Shown here piece by piece: positions 31,693 through 38,201 of a stretch of 38,201 nt of DNA; the stretch's first letter is position 1, and each line of letters starts with the position of its first letter. The stretch is taken from positions 1 to 38,201 of IMG/VR virus record IMGVR_UViG_3300037537_000832; one strand, given 5' to 3'. The position numbers were made by a program, and so were the translations under genes. This DNA comes from a virus. Below the pieces are notes generated by a model. It was given only the letters and a program-made list of their open reading frames with translations. It ran no database searches and was not told the DNA's origin.

Positions 31693-32768
31693 AACATATT
31701 TTATTTGTAACTACAATTTATAGGATTGGTGAAAGAGTATTTCCTATAATTCCAAAACTTGCTGAAACATATAAGTTAAGTTTATTAACTTTATATCAGA
31801 TGCATCCTGAAGGACAGTATAAAAATTGGAATGGAACTTATGATATGAGAAATAAGTTTCATATTGAATATGATAAGTATTTTGATAATCATTGGACTGG
31901 GACTGTATATAACAAAGGAATGATTGATGTATCACAATTTGATGCTATTATTCATGATGATTGTAGGGATAGAAGTGGGTTAAATAATTTATATCAAGAC
32001 GCCAAACAGTATGATATTTTGATGTTGGGTAATCAACACGGGGGAAATGATTTTAAACCAAGGACATATCCAATTACTGGTGTAGATAGTAATTTTGATA
32101 AAATGTTTTTTTTTGGTCAAAATGAGTTAGATTATTATAAAGATTTTGTAGATGAGTCAAGATATTTGTTAGGTGGAATTCCATCAAATGATAAATTAAA
32201 GGATTATGAAAGAACTAATGAACATATTTTAGTTATAACTCAATTTTTAGGTAATAATCCAGCGGCATATTATAAGGGATATGAGTTTAATGAAAAATTT
32301 ATAGAATTAGTTGGACTAAAAGAAGTTCAAGAAAAATATGATAAACCAGTATTAGTAAAAGTAAAAAGTAGAGGACACGACGCACCGTCATATAATATAG
32401 ATATTGATTATGTAAATAATTTATTATCCAAATCAGAGATTTATGGTGAAGTGGTATTTGATGTAGAAGATGACAATAAGTTTATTAGTGATTCGGTATG
32501 TGTAGTTGGAGCTGGGAGTACTCTCATGTATAAACCAATTCAAAAAGGAATACCAACGGTTATGATTAGAGGAGCAGGGGAAAGTGACTTCTTTGGAAAT
32601 TTTCCAGGTCTGTTAGAGTTAAACGTAGGTAAAAATAAAATAATTGATGAACTCGATAGACAAGATAAAGATGGTAGAGATAAACATTATTTAGAACATA
32701 TAATGTATGGTTCTTCTGATTATACGGCAGTAGAAAAATACGTTGAAGGAGTTAAAAAGTTAATATGA
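31689..32768 (+). CDS. GT-B-fold transferase, probable
   Basis: 359 residues. VVGAGSTLMYKPIQKGIPTV (about 293-312) resembles the donor-binding loop of CDP-glycerol glycerophosphotransferases and UDP-GlcNAc 2-epimerase-like GT-B proteins. The N-domain starts MKHILFVTTIYRIGERVF and later has LGNQHGG. A poly-acidic loop VEDDNKF is seen. No complete motif set identifies a family. It starts with GTG overlapping the gmd stop, so its role in the same glycan is likely, either as a transferase or an epimerase. Confidence 0.5.
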   Translation: MKHILFVTTIYRIGERVFPIIPKLAETYKLSLLTLYQMHPEGQYKNWNGTYDMRNKFHIEYDKYFDNHWTGTVYNKGMIDVSQFDAIIHDDCRDRSGLNNLYQDAKQYDILMLGNQHGGNDFKPRTYPITGVDSNFDKMFFFGQNELDYYKDFVDESRYLLGGIPSNDKLKDYERTNEHILVITQFLGNNPAAYYKGYEFNEKFIELVGLKEVQEKYDKPVLVKVKSRGHDAPSYNIDIDYVNNLLSKSEIYGEVVFDVEDDNKFISDSVCVVGAGSTLMYKPIQKGIPTVMIRGAGESDFFGNFPGLLELNVGKNKIIDELDRQDKDGRDKHYLEHIMYGSSDYTAVEKYVEGVKKLI

Positions 32769-33298
32769 TTAAATTACATTTAGGATCAGGTGAAAAACAT
32801 ATGGAAGGATATCAAAATGTTGATATTCGTTATTTAAAGGGAGTTGATGTGGTATCGGATATACGATATTTGAGAACATTTAAGGAAAATAGTATTGATG
32901 TTATATATGCTTGTGCTGTTTTAGAACATATTATTAGGTGGGAATATAAAAGTGTTTTACAAAGATGGTATGATATAATAAAACCAGGTGGTGTTTTACG
33001 AATATCTGTACCAAATTTTGAAGCTCTTGCAGAATATTATATGGAACATAAAGATTTGAATTCTTTGATTGGTATGTTATATGGTGGTCAAGATTATGAA
33101 CAAAATTTTCATCATATGACTTGGGATTTCAAAACATTATCACAGGATCTCAAAGATGTAGGATTTAAGTCAATTGATTGGTATGATTGGAGAGATACAG
33201 AACATTCTGATATGGATGATTATAGTCAGGCTTATTTACCACATATGGATAAGGAGAATGGAAAATTAATGCATTTAAATTTGGAGGCTATAAAATGA
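32765..33298 (+). CDS. SAM-dependent methyltransferase-like, copy 2
   Basis: Paralogue of the protein at 29392: MIKLHLGSGEKHMEGYQNVD is motif I, then SIDVIYACAVLEHI and KPGGVLRISVPNFEALAEYY. The ending SQAYLPHMDKENGKLMHLNL repeats copy 1. Overlaps the previous gene (ATGA at 32765-32768) and the epimerase gene after it (ATGA). Substrate unknown; two copies in one island suggest two methylated positions or two sugars. Confidence 0.75.
   Translation: MIKLHLGSGEKHMEGYQNVDIRYLKGVDVVSDIRYLRTFKENSIDVIYACAVLEHIIRWEYKSVLQRWYDIIKPGGVLRISVPNFEALAEYYMEHKDLNSLIGMLYGGQDYEQNFHHMTWDFKTLSQDLKDVGFKSIDWYDWRDTEHSDMDDYSQAYLPHMDKENGKLMHLNLEAIK
33227..33263 (+). repeat. Direct repeat C, copy 2
   Basis: Second copy of 29860-29896, about 3.4 kb downstream, in the methyltransferase paralogue. 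Confidence 0.7.
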
Positions 33299-34248
33299 AA
33301 AAAGCATTAGTTTGTGGAGCTGGTGGATTTATTGGTTCACATTTAGTTAAAAGATTAAAGAGTGAAGGATATTGGGTACGTGGAGTTGATTTAAAATATC
33401 CTGAATTTAGTGAAACGGAAGCGGACGAATTTATTAAAGGTGATTTGAGAAATTTATCTATTGTAGATGTGTGTGTAGATGGTGTGGATGAAATTTATCA
33501 ATTAGCAGCAGATATGGGTGGAGCTGATTTTATTTTTACTGGTGAAAATGATTCGGATATAATACATAATTCAGCGATGGTAAATCTTAATATAGTAGAT
33601 TCTATGAAAAGACACGGAGTGAAAAAAGTATTTTATTCATCATCCGCTTGTATGTATCCTGAAGATCATCAATTAGAAATCGATGTACCTGCATTAAGAG
33701 AAGATATGGCATATCCAGGAAACCCCGACTCAGAATATGGTTGGGAAAAATTATTTAGTGAAAGGTTGTATTTAGCATTTTCAAAAAATTATGAATTTGA
33801 TGTGAGAATAGCAAGATTTCATAATATATTTGGACCAGAGGGGACATATAAAGGTGGTCGGGAGAAAGCTCCAGCCGCATTATGTAGAAAAGTCATTGAA
33901 TCAAACGGAGTAATAGAAGTTTATGGAGATGGAAAACAAACTCGTTCATTTCTTTATATTGAGGAATGTGTTGAAGGAATTAGACGACTAATGGAATCAG
34001 ATTGTAAAGAACCACTTAACATTGGGTCAGATGAAATTATTTCCATTAACGATTTTGCACAAATGATTATAGATATTTCTGAAAAAGAAGTTGTTATAAA
34101 GAATATAGATGTACCACAACTTGGAGTTCGTGGTAGAAATTCAGATAATACTTTGATAAAAGAAGAACTTGGTTGGAGCCCGACACAACCATTAAAAGTT
34201 GGTATTAAAAAAGCATATAGTTGGATTAATAAACAAATAGGAAAATAG
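33295..34248 (+). CDS. gme: GDP-mannose 3,5-epimerase-like
   Basis: Extended SDR enzyme that in plants converts GDP-D-mannose to GDP-L-galactose. The match is strong: NAD-binding CGAGGFIGSHLVKRLKSEGY (7-26), AADMGGADFI (71-80), SSSACMYPE (115-123), DSEYGWEKLFSERL, RFHNIFGPEGTYKGGREKAP (174-193), QTRSFLYIEECVEGI and LGVRGRNSDN. C119, Y148, K152 and K191 align with the catalytic Cys, Tyr, Lys and Lys of plant GME (C145, Y174, K178, K217), at a constant offset. Length (317) is shorter than plant GME (about 375) by the N-terminal extension. It is probably cotranscribed with the methyltransferase upstream. Confidence 0.88.
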   Translation: MKKALVCGAGGFIGSHLVKRLKSEGYWVRGVDLKYPEFSETEADEFIKGDLRNLSIVDVCVDGVDEIYQLAADMGGADFIFTGENDSDIIHNSAMVNLNIVDSMKRHGVKKVFYSSSACMYPEDHQLEIDVPALREDMAYPGNPDSEYGWEKLFSERLYLAFSKNYEFDVRIARFHNIFGPEGTYKGGREKAPAALCRKVIESNGVIEVYGDGKQTRSFLYIEECVEGIRRLMESDCKEPLNIGSDEIISINDFAQMIIDISEKEVVIKNIDVPQLGVRGRNSDNTLIKEELGWSPTQPLKVGIKKAYSWINKQIGK

Positions 34249-34249
34249 A

Positions 34250-35194
34250 ATGGAAAAAATAGGTATATTGTTTACAAGTAGAAACAATTATGAGTTATTA
34301 GATACTTGGTTAAATACAGTTGATATTGAGAATTTTTCTGTTTTGAATATTGATGAAGATTCTGATGCTGATATAAAAGAACAGGGTAAACAAATATGTG
34401 AAAAATATAATGTAGTCTACATGGATAGAGAAGAAAGGGGAATGTTAAATAATCTTGTTACTGCCTCTAACTATTATAAACCAAAAGGTGTTGAGTGGAT
34501 ACTTTGGTTTCAACATGATTGTTATCCATTTACAAACAACTTTTTTACAGAATTAAATAAAACATTATCAAGTGGTAAATACAATGAATTTGGTGTTCTT
34601 GGATTTAACGGTCATCAAGCTAAAGCTTCGATGCATCAATTGAAAATGGGTATTCAAGAATTAGATGTTACTGCACGAGCTCCATTGGAGCCAGGAGATT
34701 ATTGGTATAGAAATAAAAAGTATTGGGGAATGTCTCGTCCTGATTATTCTAATCCTGAATTTAAAAAACCATTTGCAGTAGAATCCGTGGCATGGTATTC
34801 TGCGATGGTTAATATAGATATGTATTTAGAACACATTATACCCACAGATGATCTTCATTTTTTTCATACATGGGATGATATAGCATTTCAATATTTGAAT
34901 AAAAATATTTATAATGTTTGTTTACCGAGTTTTGATGTAATACATGATAAAGATCATAAAGTTTCATTAGGATTCCCCGTTTCTTCAGCATTTAGAAATG
35001 CAGAACATAATGCAGAAAGAGATCATTTATATGGTAAATGGGGACATTTAGAAGTGTGGAAAGAAAGATGGGGATGGGATTACAATGCTAGAGATGAGTT
35101 TGGAAGAGTTGAAGAACAATACAAAGATACTTTACTATCTAAATTTTATAATCATGATCCAGCAAATGGTCCATTGAAAAGTTTTGATTTGTGA
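34250..35194 (+). CDS. GT-A-like glycosyltransferase
   Basis: 314 residues. GILFTSRNNYELLDTWLNTV (4-23) is the first strand and helix of a GT2-like fold. VEWILWFQHDCYPFTNNFF (about 80-98) holds the donor-metal position with QHDC in place of DXD, similar to QHND in the gene at 4689. Later AVESVAWYSAMVNIDMYLEH and HFFHTWDDIAFQYL could supply the acidic catalytic residue. No membrane segment. Starts one base after the gme stop. Donor may be one of the GDP- or CMP-sugars made next to it. Confidence 0.55.
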   Translation: MEKIGILFTSRNNYELLDTWLNTVDIENFSVLNIDEDSDADIKEQGKQICEKYNVVYMDREERGMLNNLVTASNYYKPKGVEWILWFQHDCYPFTNNFFTELNKTLSSGKYNEFGVLGFNGHQAKASMHQLKMGIQELDVTARAPLEPGDYWYRNKKYWGMSRPDYSNPEFKKPFAVESVAWYSAMVNIDMYLEHIIPTDDLHFFHTWDDIAFQYLNKNIYNVCLPSFDVIHDKDHKVSLGFPVSSAFRNAEHNAERDHLYGKWGHLEVWKERWGWDYNARDEFGRVEEQYKDTLLSKFYNHDPANGPLKSFDL

Positions 35195-35220
35195 AAAAAT
35201 ATTTAAGGTGGACTTAAAAA

Positions 35221-35946
35221 ATGTTAAGTTATGATTACACATATAAAGATACGAAAATTGATTTAGTTATAGAAACATACCATCATGATAATCCTATGGC
35301 CATGGGAGACAAAAATACTGTTAGTGTTCTCATGGAGATATGGAATAATTATTTTGAAAATTCCCCAGAGGTAATATTGGATGTTGGGGCATGTGTAGGA
35401 ATATATTCTCTCTTGTTGGATAGAATGATAGAAAATGATAATTGTAAAATTTATGGTTTTGAACCAGTAAAATCTTCTTATGAAACTTTTGTAAAAAATA
35501 TTTATAGAAATAAGGCTGACAATATTATAGCATTAAATTATGGTATATATAATCAGAATACACAATTAGATATTGGATTACCAGACGAGTCGTTCTTTAA
35601 ACAAAAAAACTTATCTACTCGTGATTATCCTGGTAGGTTTAGTGTAAAATGTAGTAGAAATGCAGTGTCGTGTGATTTTAAAAGATTAAAAGAATTTTCA
35701 AATGATTATGATGTTTGGAGTGCAGATATTATTAAAATAGATTGTGAAGGATGTGAAGAAGTGTTTTTAAAAGATAATAAAGAGTTTATATCTAATTCAG
35801 GATTTGTATTTATTGAACAGGCGCCTGAATATACTTCTGAGAAAGAAGTTATTAGAATGTTAGAAGAATATAATTTTCAGAAAGTGTGGAATAGCAGACA
35901 TGACATGGCATTTGTAAATTTAAGTAAGATAAAAGGAGATGAATAG
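35221..35946 (+). CDS. FkbM-family methyltransferase
   Basis: O-methyltransferase using SAM, common in polysaccharide clusters. Motif I VILDVGACVGIYSLLL (51-66), GFEPVKSSYETFVKN (motif II), and the family-specific IIKIDCEGCEEVFLK region (about 169-183). 241 residues, normal. Shine-Dalgarno-like AAGGTGG before ATG 35221. It has a strong AGGAG at its end serving the following NeuA-NeuB gene. Confidence 0.85.
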   Translation: MLSYDYTYKDTKIDLVIETYHHDNPMAMGDKNTVSVLMEIWNNYFENSPEVILDVGACVGIYSLLLDRMIENDNCKIYGFEPVKSSYETFVKNIYRNKADNIIALNYGIYNQNTQLDIGLPDESFFKQKNLSTRDYPGRFSVKCSRNAVSCDFKRLKEFSNDYDVWSADIIKIDCEGCEEVFLKDNKEFISNSGFVFIEQAPEYTSEKEVIRMLEEYNFQKVWNSRHDMAFVNLSKIKGDE

Positions 35947-35947
35947 A

Positions 35948-37516
35948 ATGAATATTTTAGCTGTTATACCAGCAAAAGGAGAATCCAGTAGGTTATTTAA
36001 TAAAAATCTTCAAAAAATAGGAGATAAGACATTAATTGAGTTAGCAGTAGAATACGCTAAGAGTTCAACTTGTGTTACAGAAGTAGTAGTTTCTACCGAT
36101 TCAGAAGATGTAAAACAACTCGTAGACGATCTTAAATTATGTAAGTGTGTTTTGAGAGGAAAAGAACTTTCAGGGGATGCAGATGTTTTTCATGTTTATC
36201 AGCACGCATGGGAAGAAATGGGAAAAGAAGCAGATTATGTTATTGGTTTACAACCAGATAATCCAGATAGAACACTATCTCTTGATTTCGCTCTCGACTA
36301 TGTATTCAATAAAAACTTGGATAATTTTTTCACGGTAGGTAAAGATGGTAAGAAAAATGGAGCTCTTAGAATTTATCGTCCTACAGTAGAACAATTTACT
36401 GAAGAGAGTACTTTGTTAGATGATTGTACTAACATTCATACTAAAGAAGATTTGAATAAGGCTAGAAGTAGAATACTTGTAAATCCAAATCCATTAGGAT
36501 TGGATCCCAATGAAGTTTTTATAACGGCAGAGGCCGCATGTAATCATATGTGTAGTATAGAATTAGCCAAGGCGATGATTGACCACGCGGCAGAAGCAGG
36601 AGTAAATGGAATTAAGTTTCAAACATACAAAGGAGAACGGGTAGTTACAAAGTACGCACCAGCCTTTTGGGGAACTGAAACTATGAAACAAACTGAATAT
36701 TATAAAAGGTTAGATAAATTTAATAAAGAAGATTATGAGTTTTTATTTAAGTATGCATATGACAAAGGTATAATTCCATTTTCAACACCATTTGGAATAG
36801 AAGATGCTATAATGTTGAATGAAATAGGAATGGAAATTTTTAAAATTGCGTCATTTGAAATAGTAAATCTTGAGTTGTTAAAATGCATTGCATCATTTCA
36901 GAAACCAATTATACTTTCTACAGGAGCAGCTACATATAAAGAAATTGATAAAGCAATAGAAGTTATGTTAGGAGAAGGTAATGGTGATATAGCTTTGATG
37001 GCATGTACACTTAGTTATCATACAGAGAATGAAGATGCAAATCTTAAACGAATTCAGACATTAAAAGAAAGGTATCCTAATTTTATGATTGGAATGTCAG
37101 ACCATACTTTACCAGATGAGAATATGGTTATACCAGCAATTTCTGTTGCACTTGGTGCTAGAATAATTGAAAAACATTATACGATGTCGAGGAGTATGAC
37201 AGGTTCAGGACATTATTTTTCGTTAGAACCGAGTGATGTTACTAAAATGGTGAAAAATATTAGGTTGTTTGAAACTGTTTTGGGTGATGGGATACAAGGA
37301 ACTGCTGATAACGAGGTTAGAGCCAAAAAAGGTGGTCGGAAAAGTATAGTAGCTAATATTTATATAAAGAAGGGAAGTACTATAACAAAGGAAATGTTAA
37401 CCTATAAAAGACCTGGGGATGGAATTTCTCCTGACCGAGTTAATGAATTGATTGGTAAAGTAGTACAATTAGATATAGAGGAAGATTTTCAAATTAAATG
37501 GGAAGAAATAAAGTGA
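35948..37516 (+). CDS. Fused CMP-sialate synthetase/sialate synthase (NeuA-NeuB)
   Basis: Two enzymes of nonulosonic acid synthesis in one chain. Residues about 1-170 resemble CMP-Neu5Ac synthetase: NILAVIPAKGESSRLFNKNL at the start, VVVSTDSEDV, and LQPDNPDRT where most enzymes have QPTSPLRT. Residues about 185-450 match NeuB, which condenses an amino-sugar with phosphoenolpyruvate: FITAEAACNHMCSIELAKAM, NGIKFQTYKGERVV, PFSTPFGIEDA, IFKIASFEIVNLELL, PIILSTGAAT, then GMSDHT and EKHYT with the metal-binding histidines. A SAF domain (RKSIVANIYIKKGSTITKEM onwards) ends the protein. ATG 35948 is preferred over 35939 because AGGAG at 35934-35938 is nine bases before it. Product could be sialic, legionaminic or another nonulosonic acid. 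Confidence 0.85.
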   Translation: MNILAVIPAKGESSRLFNKNLQKIGDKTLIELAVEYAKSSTCVTEVVVSTDSEDVKQLVDDLKLCKCVLRGKELSGDADVFHVYQHAWEEMGKEADYVIGLQPDNPDRTLSLDFALDYVFNKNLDNFFTVGKDGKKNGALRIYRPTVEQFTEESTLLDDCTNIHTKEDLNKARSRILVNPNPLGLDPNEVFITAEAACNHMCSIELAKAMIDHAAEAGVNGIKFQTYKGERVVTKYAPAFWGTETMKQTEYYKRLDKFNKEDYEFLFKYAYDKGIIPFSTPFGIEDAIMLNEIGMEIFKIASFEIVNLELLKCIASFQKPIILSTGAATYKEIDKAIEVMLGEGNGDIALMACTLSYHTENEDANLKRIQTLKERYPNFMIGMSDHTLPDENMVIPAISVALGARIIEKHYTMSRSMTGSGHYFSLEPSDVTKMVKNIRLFETVLGDGIQGTADNEVRAKKGGRKSIVANIYIKKGSTITKEMLTYKRPGDGISPDRVNELIGKVVQLDIEEDFQIKWEEIK

Positions 37517-38133
37517 TAAGTAATGAATACAAATGTATTCATGTACATATTCCCAGAACAGCGGGAAGTAGTATCGAGGATGTGTTCTCCAACTCAGGTC
37601 GTGCAGATCACAGATCAATTCACGATTACCGTAAACAATGTGTTAGACATAGCAAATTTGAGAAATATTTTAAATTTACTTTTGTAAGGAATCCTTGGTC
37701 TAAAATGGTATCTCATTTTATACGGTATTGTATTAGTGAGAGATCATCTAAAGGAATTTTTGAGAGTTCGTACCAATCGGAATTTAAAGATTGGATCGGA
37801 CATTTGCCCAAAATTGGTGCACCTAAATTTGACAAAACCAGTAATCAGTTAGGTTGGTTGTGTAACAAAAAATGGAAGGATAATGTGGCACCTAGAAATT
37901 TTAAAATAGATGTAGATTTTGTAGGTAGGTTTGAGAATTTAGAGGAAGATTGGGATTTTATATCTCAGAAGATAAATTTAAATTCAAAGTTATCACATTG
38001 CCGACCAGGTATACTGAATGATGAAAATCTTTATCCAGGGGATTATAGAGAATATTATGATGATGAAACTATTGAAATAGTATGTCAAAGATATAAGGAC
38101 GATATAAATTTTTTTAATTATGAGTTTGAATAA
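37498..38133 (+). CDS. Sulfotransferase, Sulfotransfer_2-like
   Basis: Transfers sulfate from PAPS, probably to a carbohydrate. The phosphosulfate loop is HVHIPRTAGSSIEDVFSNSG (15-34) and the 3'-phosphate site is FTFVRNPWSKMVSHF (about 59-73, Arg and Ser positions intact). VGRFENLEEDWDFI and YREYYDDETIEIVCQRYKDD also fit the family. Starts either at ATG 37498, overlapping NeuA-NeuB by 19 bases, or at GTG 37513 in a GTGA overlap; the GTG resembles the pattern used by its neighbours. 211 residues (206 with the GTG), close to small members. Confidence 0.8.
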   Translation: MGRNKVISNEYKCIHVHIPRTAGSSIEDVFSNSGRADHRSIHDYRKQCVRHSKFEKYFKFTFVRNPWSKMVSHFIRYCISERSSKGIFESSYQSEFKDWIGHLPKIGAPKFDKTSNQLGWLCNKKWKDNVAPRNFKIDVDFVGRFENLEEDWDFISQKINLNSKLSHCRPGILNDENLYPGDYREYYDDETIEIVCQRYKDDINFFNYEFE

Positions 38134-38135
38134 AT

Positions 38136-38201
38136 ATGAGTAAAATATTATTAATAGCAGCACCAAGACCAGATTCAAATCAAACTGCAATGCATATGGG
38201 T
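38136..38201 (+). CDS. Start of an unidentified gene (cut by right edge)
   Basis: An open frame begins at ATG 38136, two bases after the previous stop, and runs off the window: MSKILLIAAPRPDSNQTAMH. A hydrophobic first strand followed by a Pro/Asn loop is compatible with a Rossmann-like N-terminus, including B12-binding radical-SAM proteins. Twenty-two residues do not allow a call. Confidence 0.5.
   Translation, partial: MSKILLIAAPRPDSNQTAMHMG

Noticed and set aside
1-38201. A bacterial polysaccharide locus rather than a phage
   Set aside because: gp44-like and gp62-like clamp-loader genes, a compact thioredoxin, an RHH regulator, Nmad1 and uninterrupted one-strand overlapping genes point to a phage. 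A prophage cannot be strictly excluded, but no integrase or att site is seen.

Overview
The window looks like part of the genome of a lytic, T4-related marine phage (myovirus type). It is AT-rich (roughly 30% GC by eye) and every supported gene is on the + strand. Genes are packed with ATGA, GTGA or TAATG overlaps, and the largest gap I find between genes is about 50 bp. The phage assignment rests on a gp44-like clamp-loader ATPase (5626-6546), a gp62-like clamp-loader partner (15131-15574), a small thioredoxin, two ClpP-like proteases, a Cas4/RecB-type nuclease, a ribbon-helix-helix regulator, a DNA methyltransferase, a DUF1599/Nmad1 protein and several small conserved-looking zinc-ribbon proteins. 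A DUF4494-like and a DUF5020-like protein, both families best known from Bacteroidota, suggest a Gram-negative, possibly Bacteroidota, host. That is inference only. I see no tRNA, rRNA, CRISPR, integrase or transposase.

Layout. (1) 3-5636: a GT4-type glycosyltransferase cut by the left edge, two tandem MORN-variant repeat proteins, a cytidine-deaminase/nucleotidyltransferase fusion, a methyltransferase and a GT-A-like transferase. (2) 5626-8460: a core block with the clamp-loader ATPase, a DUF4494-like protein, ClpP-1, a HldE-type sugar kinase and a zinc ribbon. (3) 8460-15104: an accessory block with an SGNH protein, an unknown, an amino-acid:carrier-protein-ligase-like/GNAT-like fusion, an outer-membrane barrel plus an inner-membrane YhhQ transporter, a protein with a degenerate Hint domain, a sulfotransferase and an Asp/Asn beta-hydroxylase-like enzyme. 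(4) 15131-20228: a second core block with the gp62-like subunit, DNA methyltransferase, ClpP-2, Nmad1, thioredoxin, Cas4-like nuclease, SLOG protein and RHH protein. (5) 20251-38201: a long glycan island with further glycosyltransferases, GDP-mannose 4,6-dehydratase, GDP-mannose 3,5-epimerase, a compact DegT-type aminotransferase, a fused CMP-sialate synthetase/sialate synthase, a StrG-like oxygenase, a cupin, an HpcH-like protein, several methyltransferases and a second sulfotransferase. It runs off the right edge.

How the genes may work together. The sugar genes could supply GDP-6-deoxy-4-keto-mannose (perhaps GDP-perosamine), GDP-L-galactose and a CMP-activated nonulosonic acid. About nine glycosyltransferases would use them, and methyl, sulfate and possibly aminoacyl groups could decorate the product. 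No polymerase, flippase, ABC exporter or lipid-linked initiating transferase is visible, so cytoplasmic glycosylation of virion proteins or of DNA bases is at least as plausible as remodelling of host surface polysaccharide. The barrel plus YhhQ pair suggests import of a deazapurine (queuosine precursor) for tRNA or DNA modification.

No stretch of more than 300 bases lacks a gene. Start codons were chosen by Shine-Dalgarno spacing and paralogue comparison where possible.
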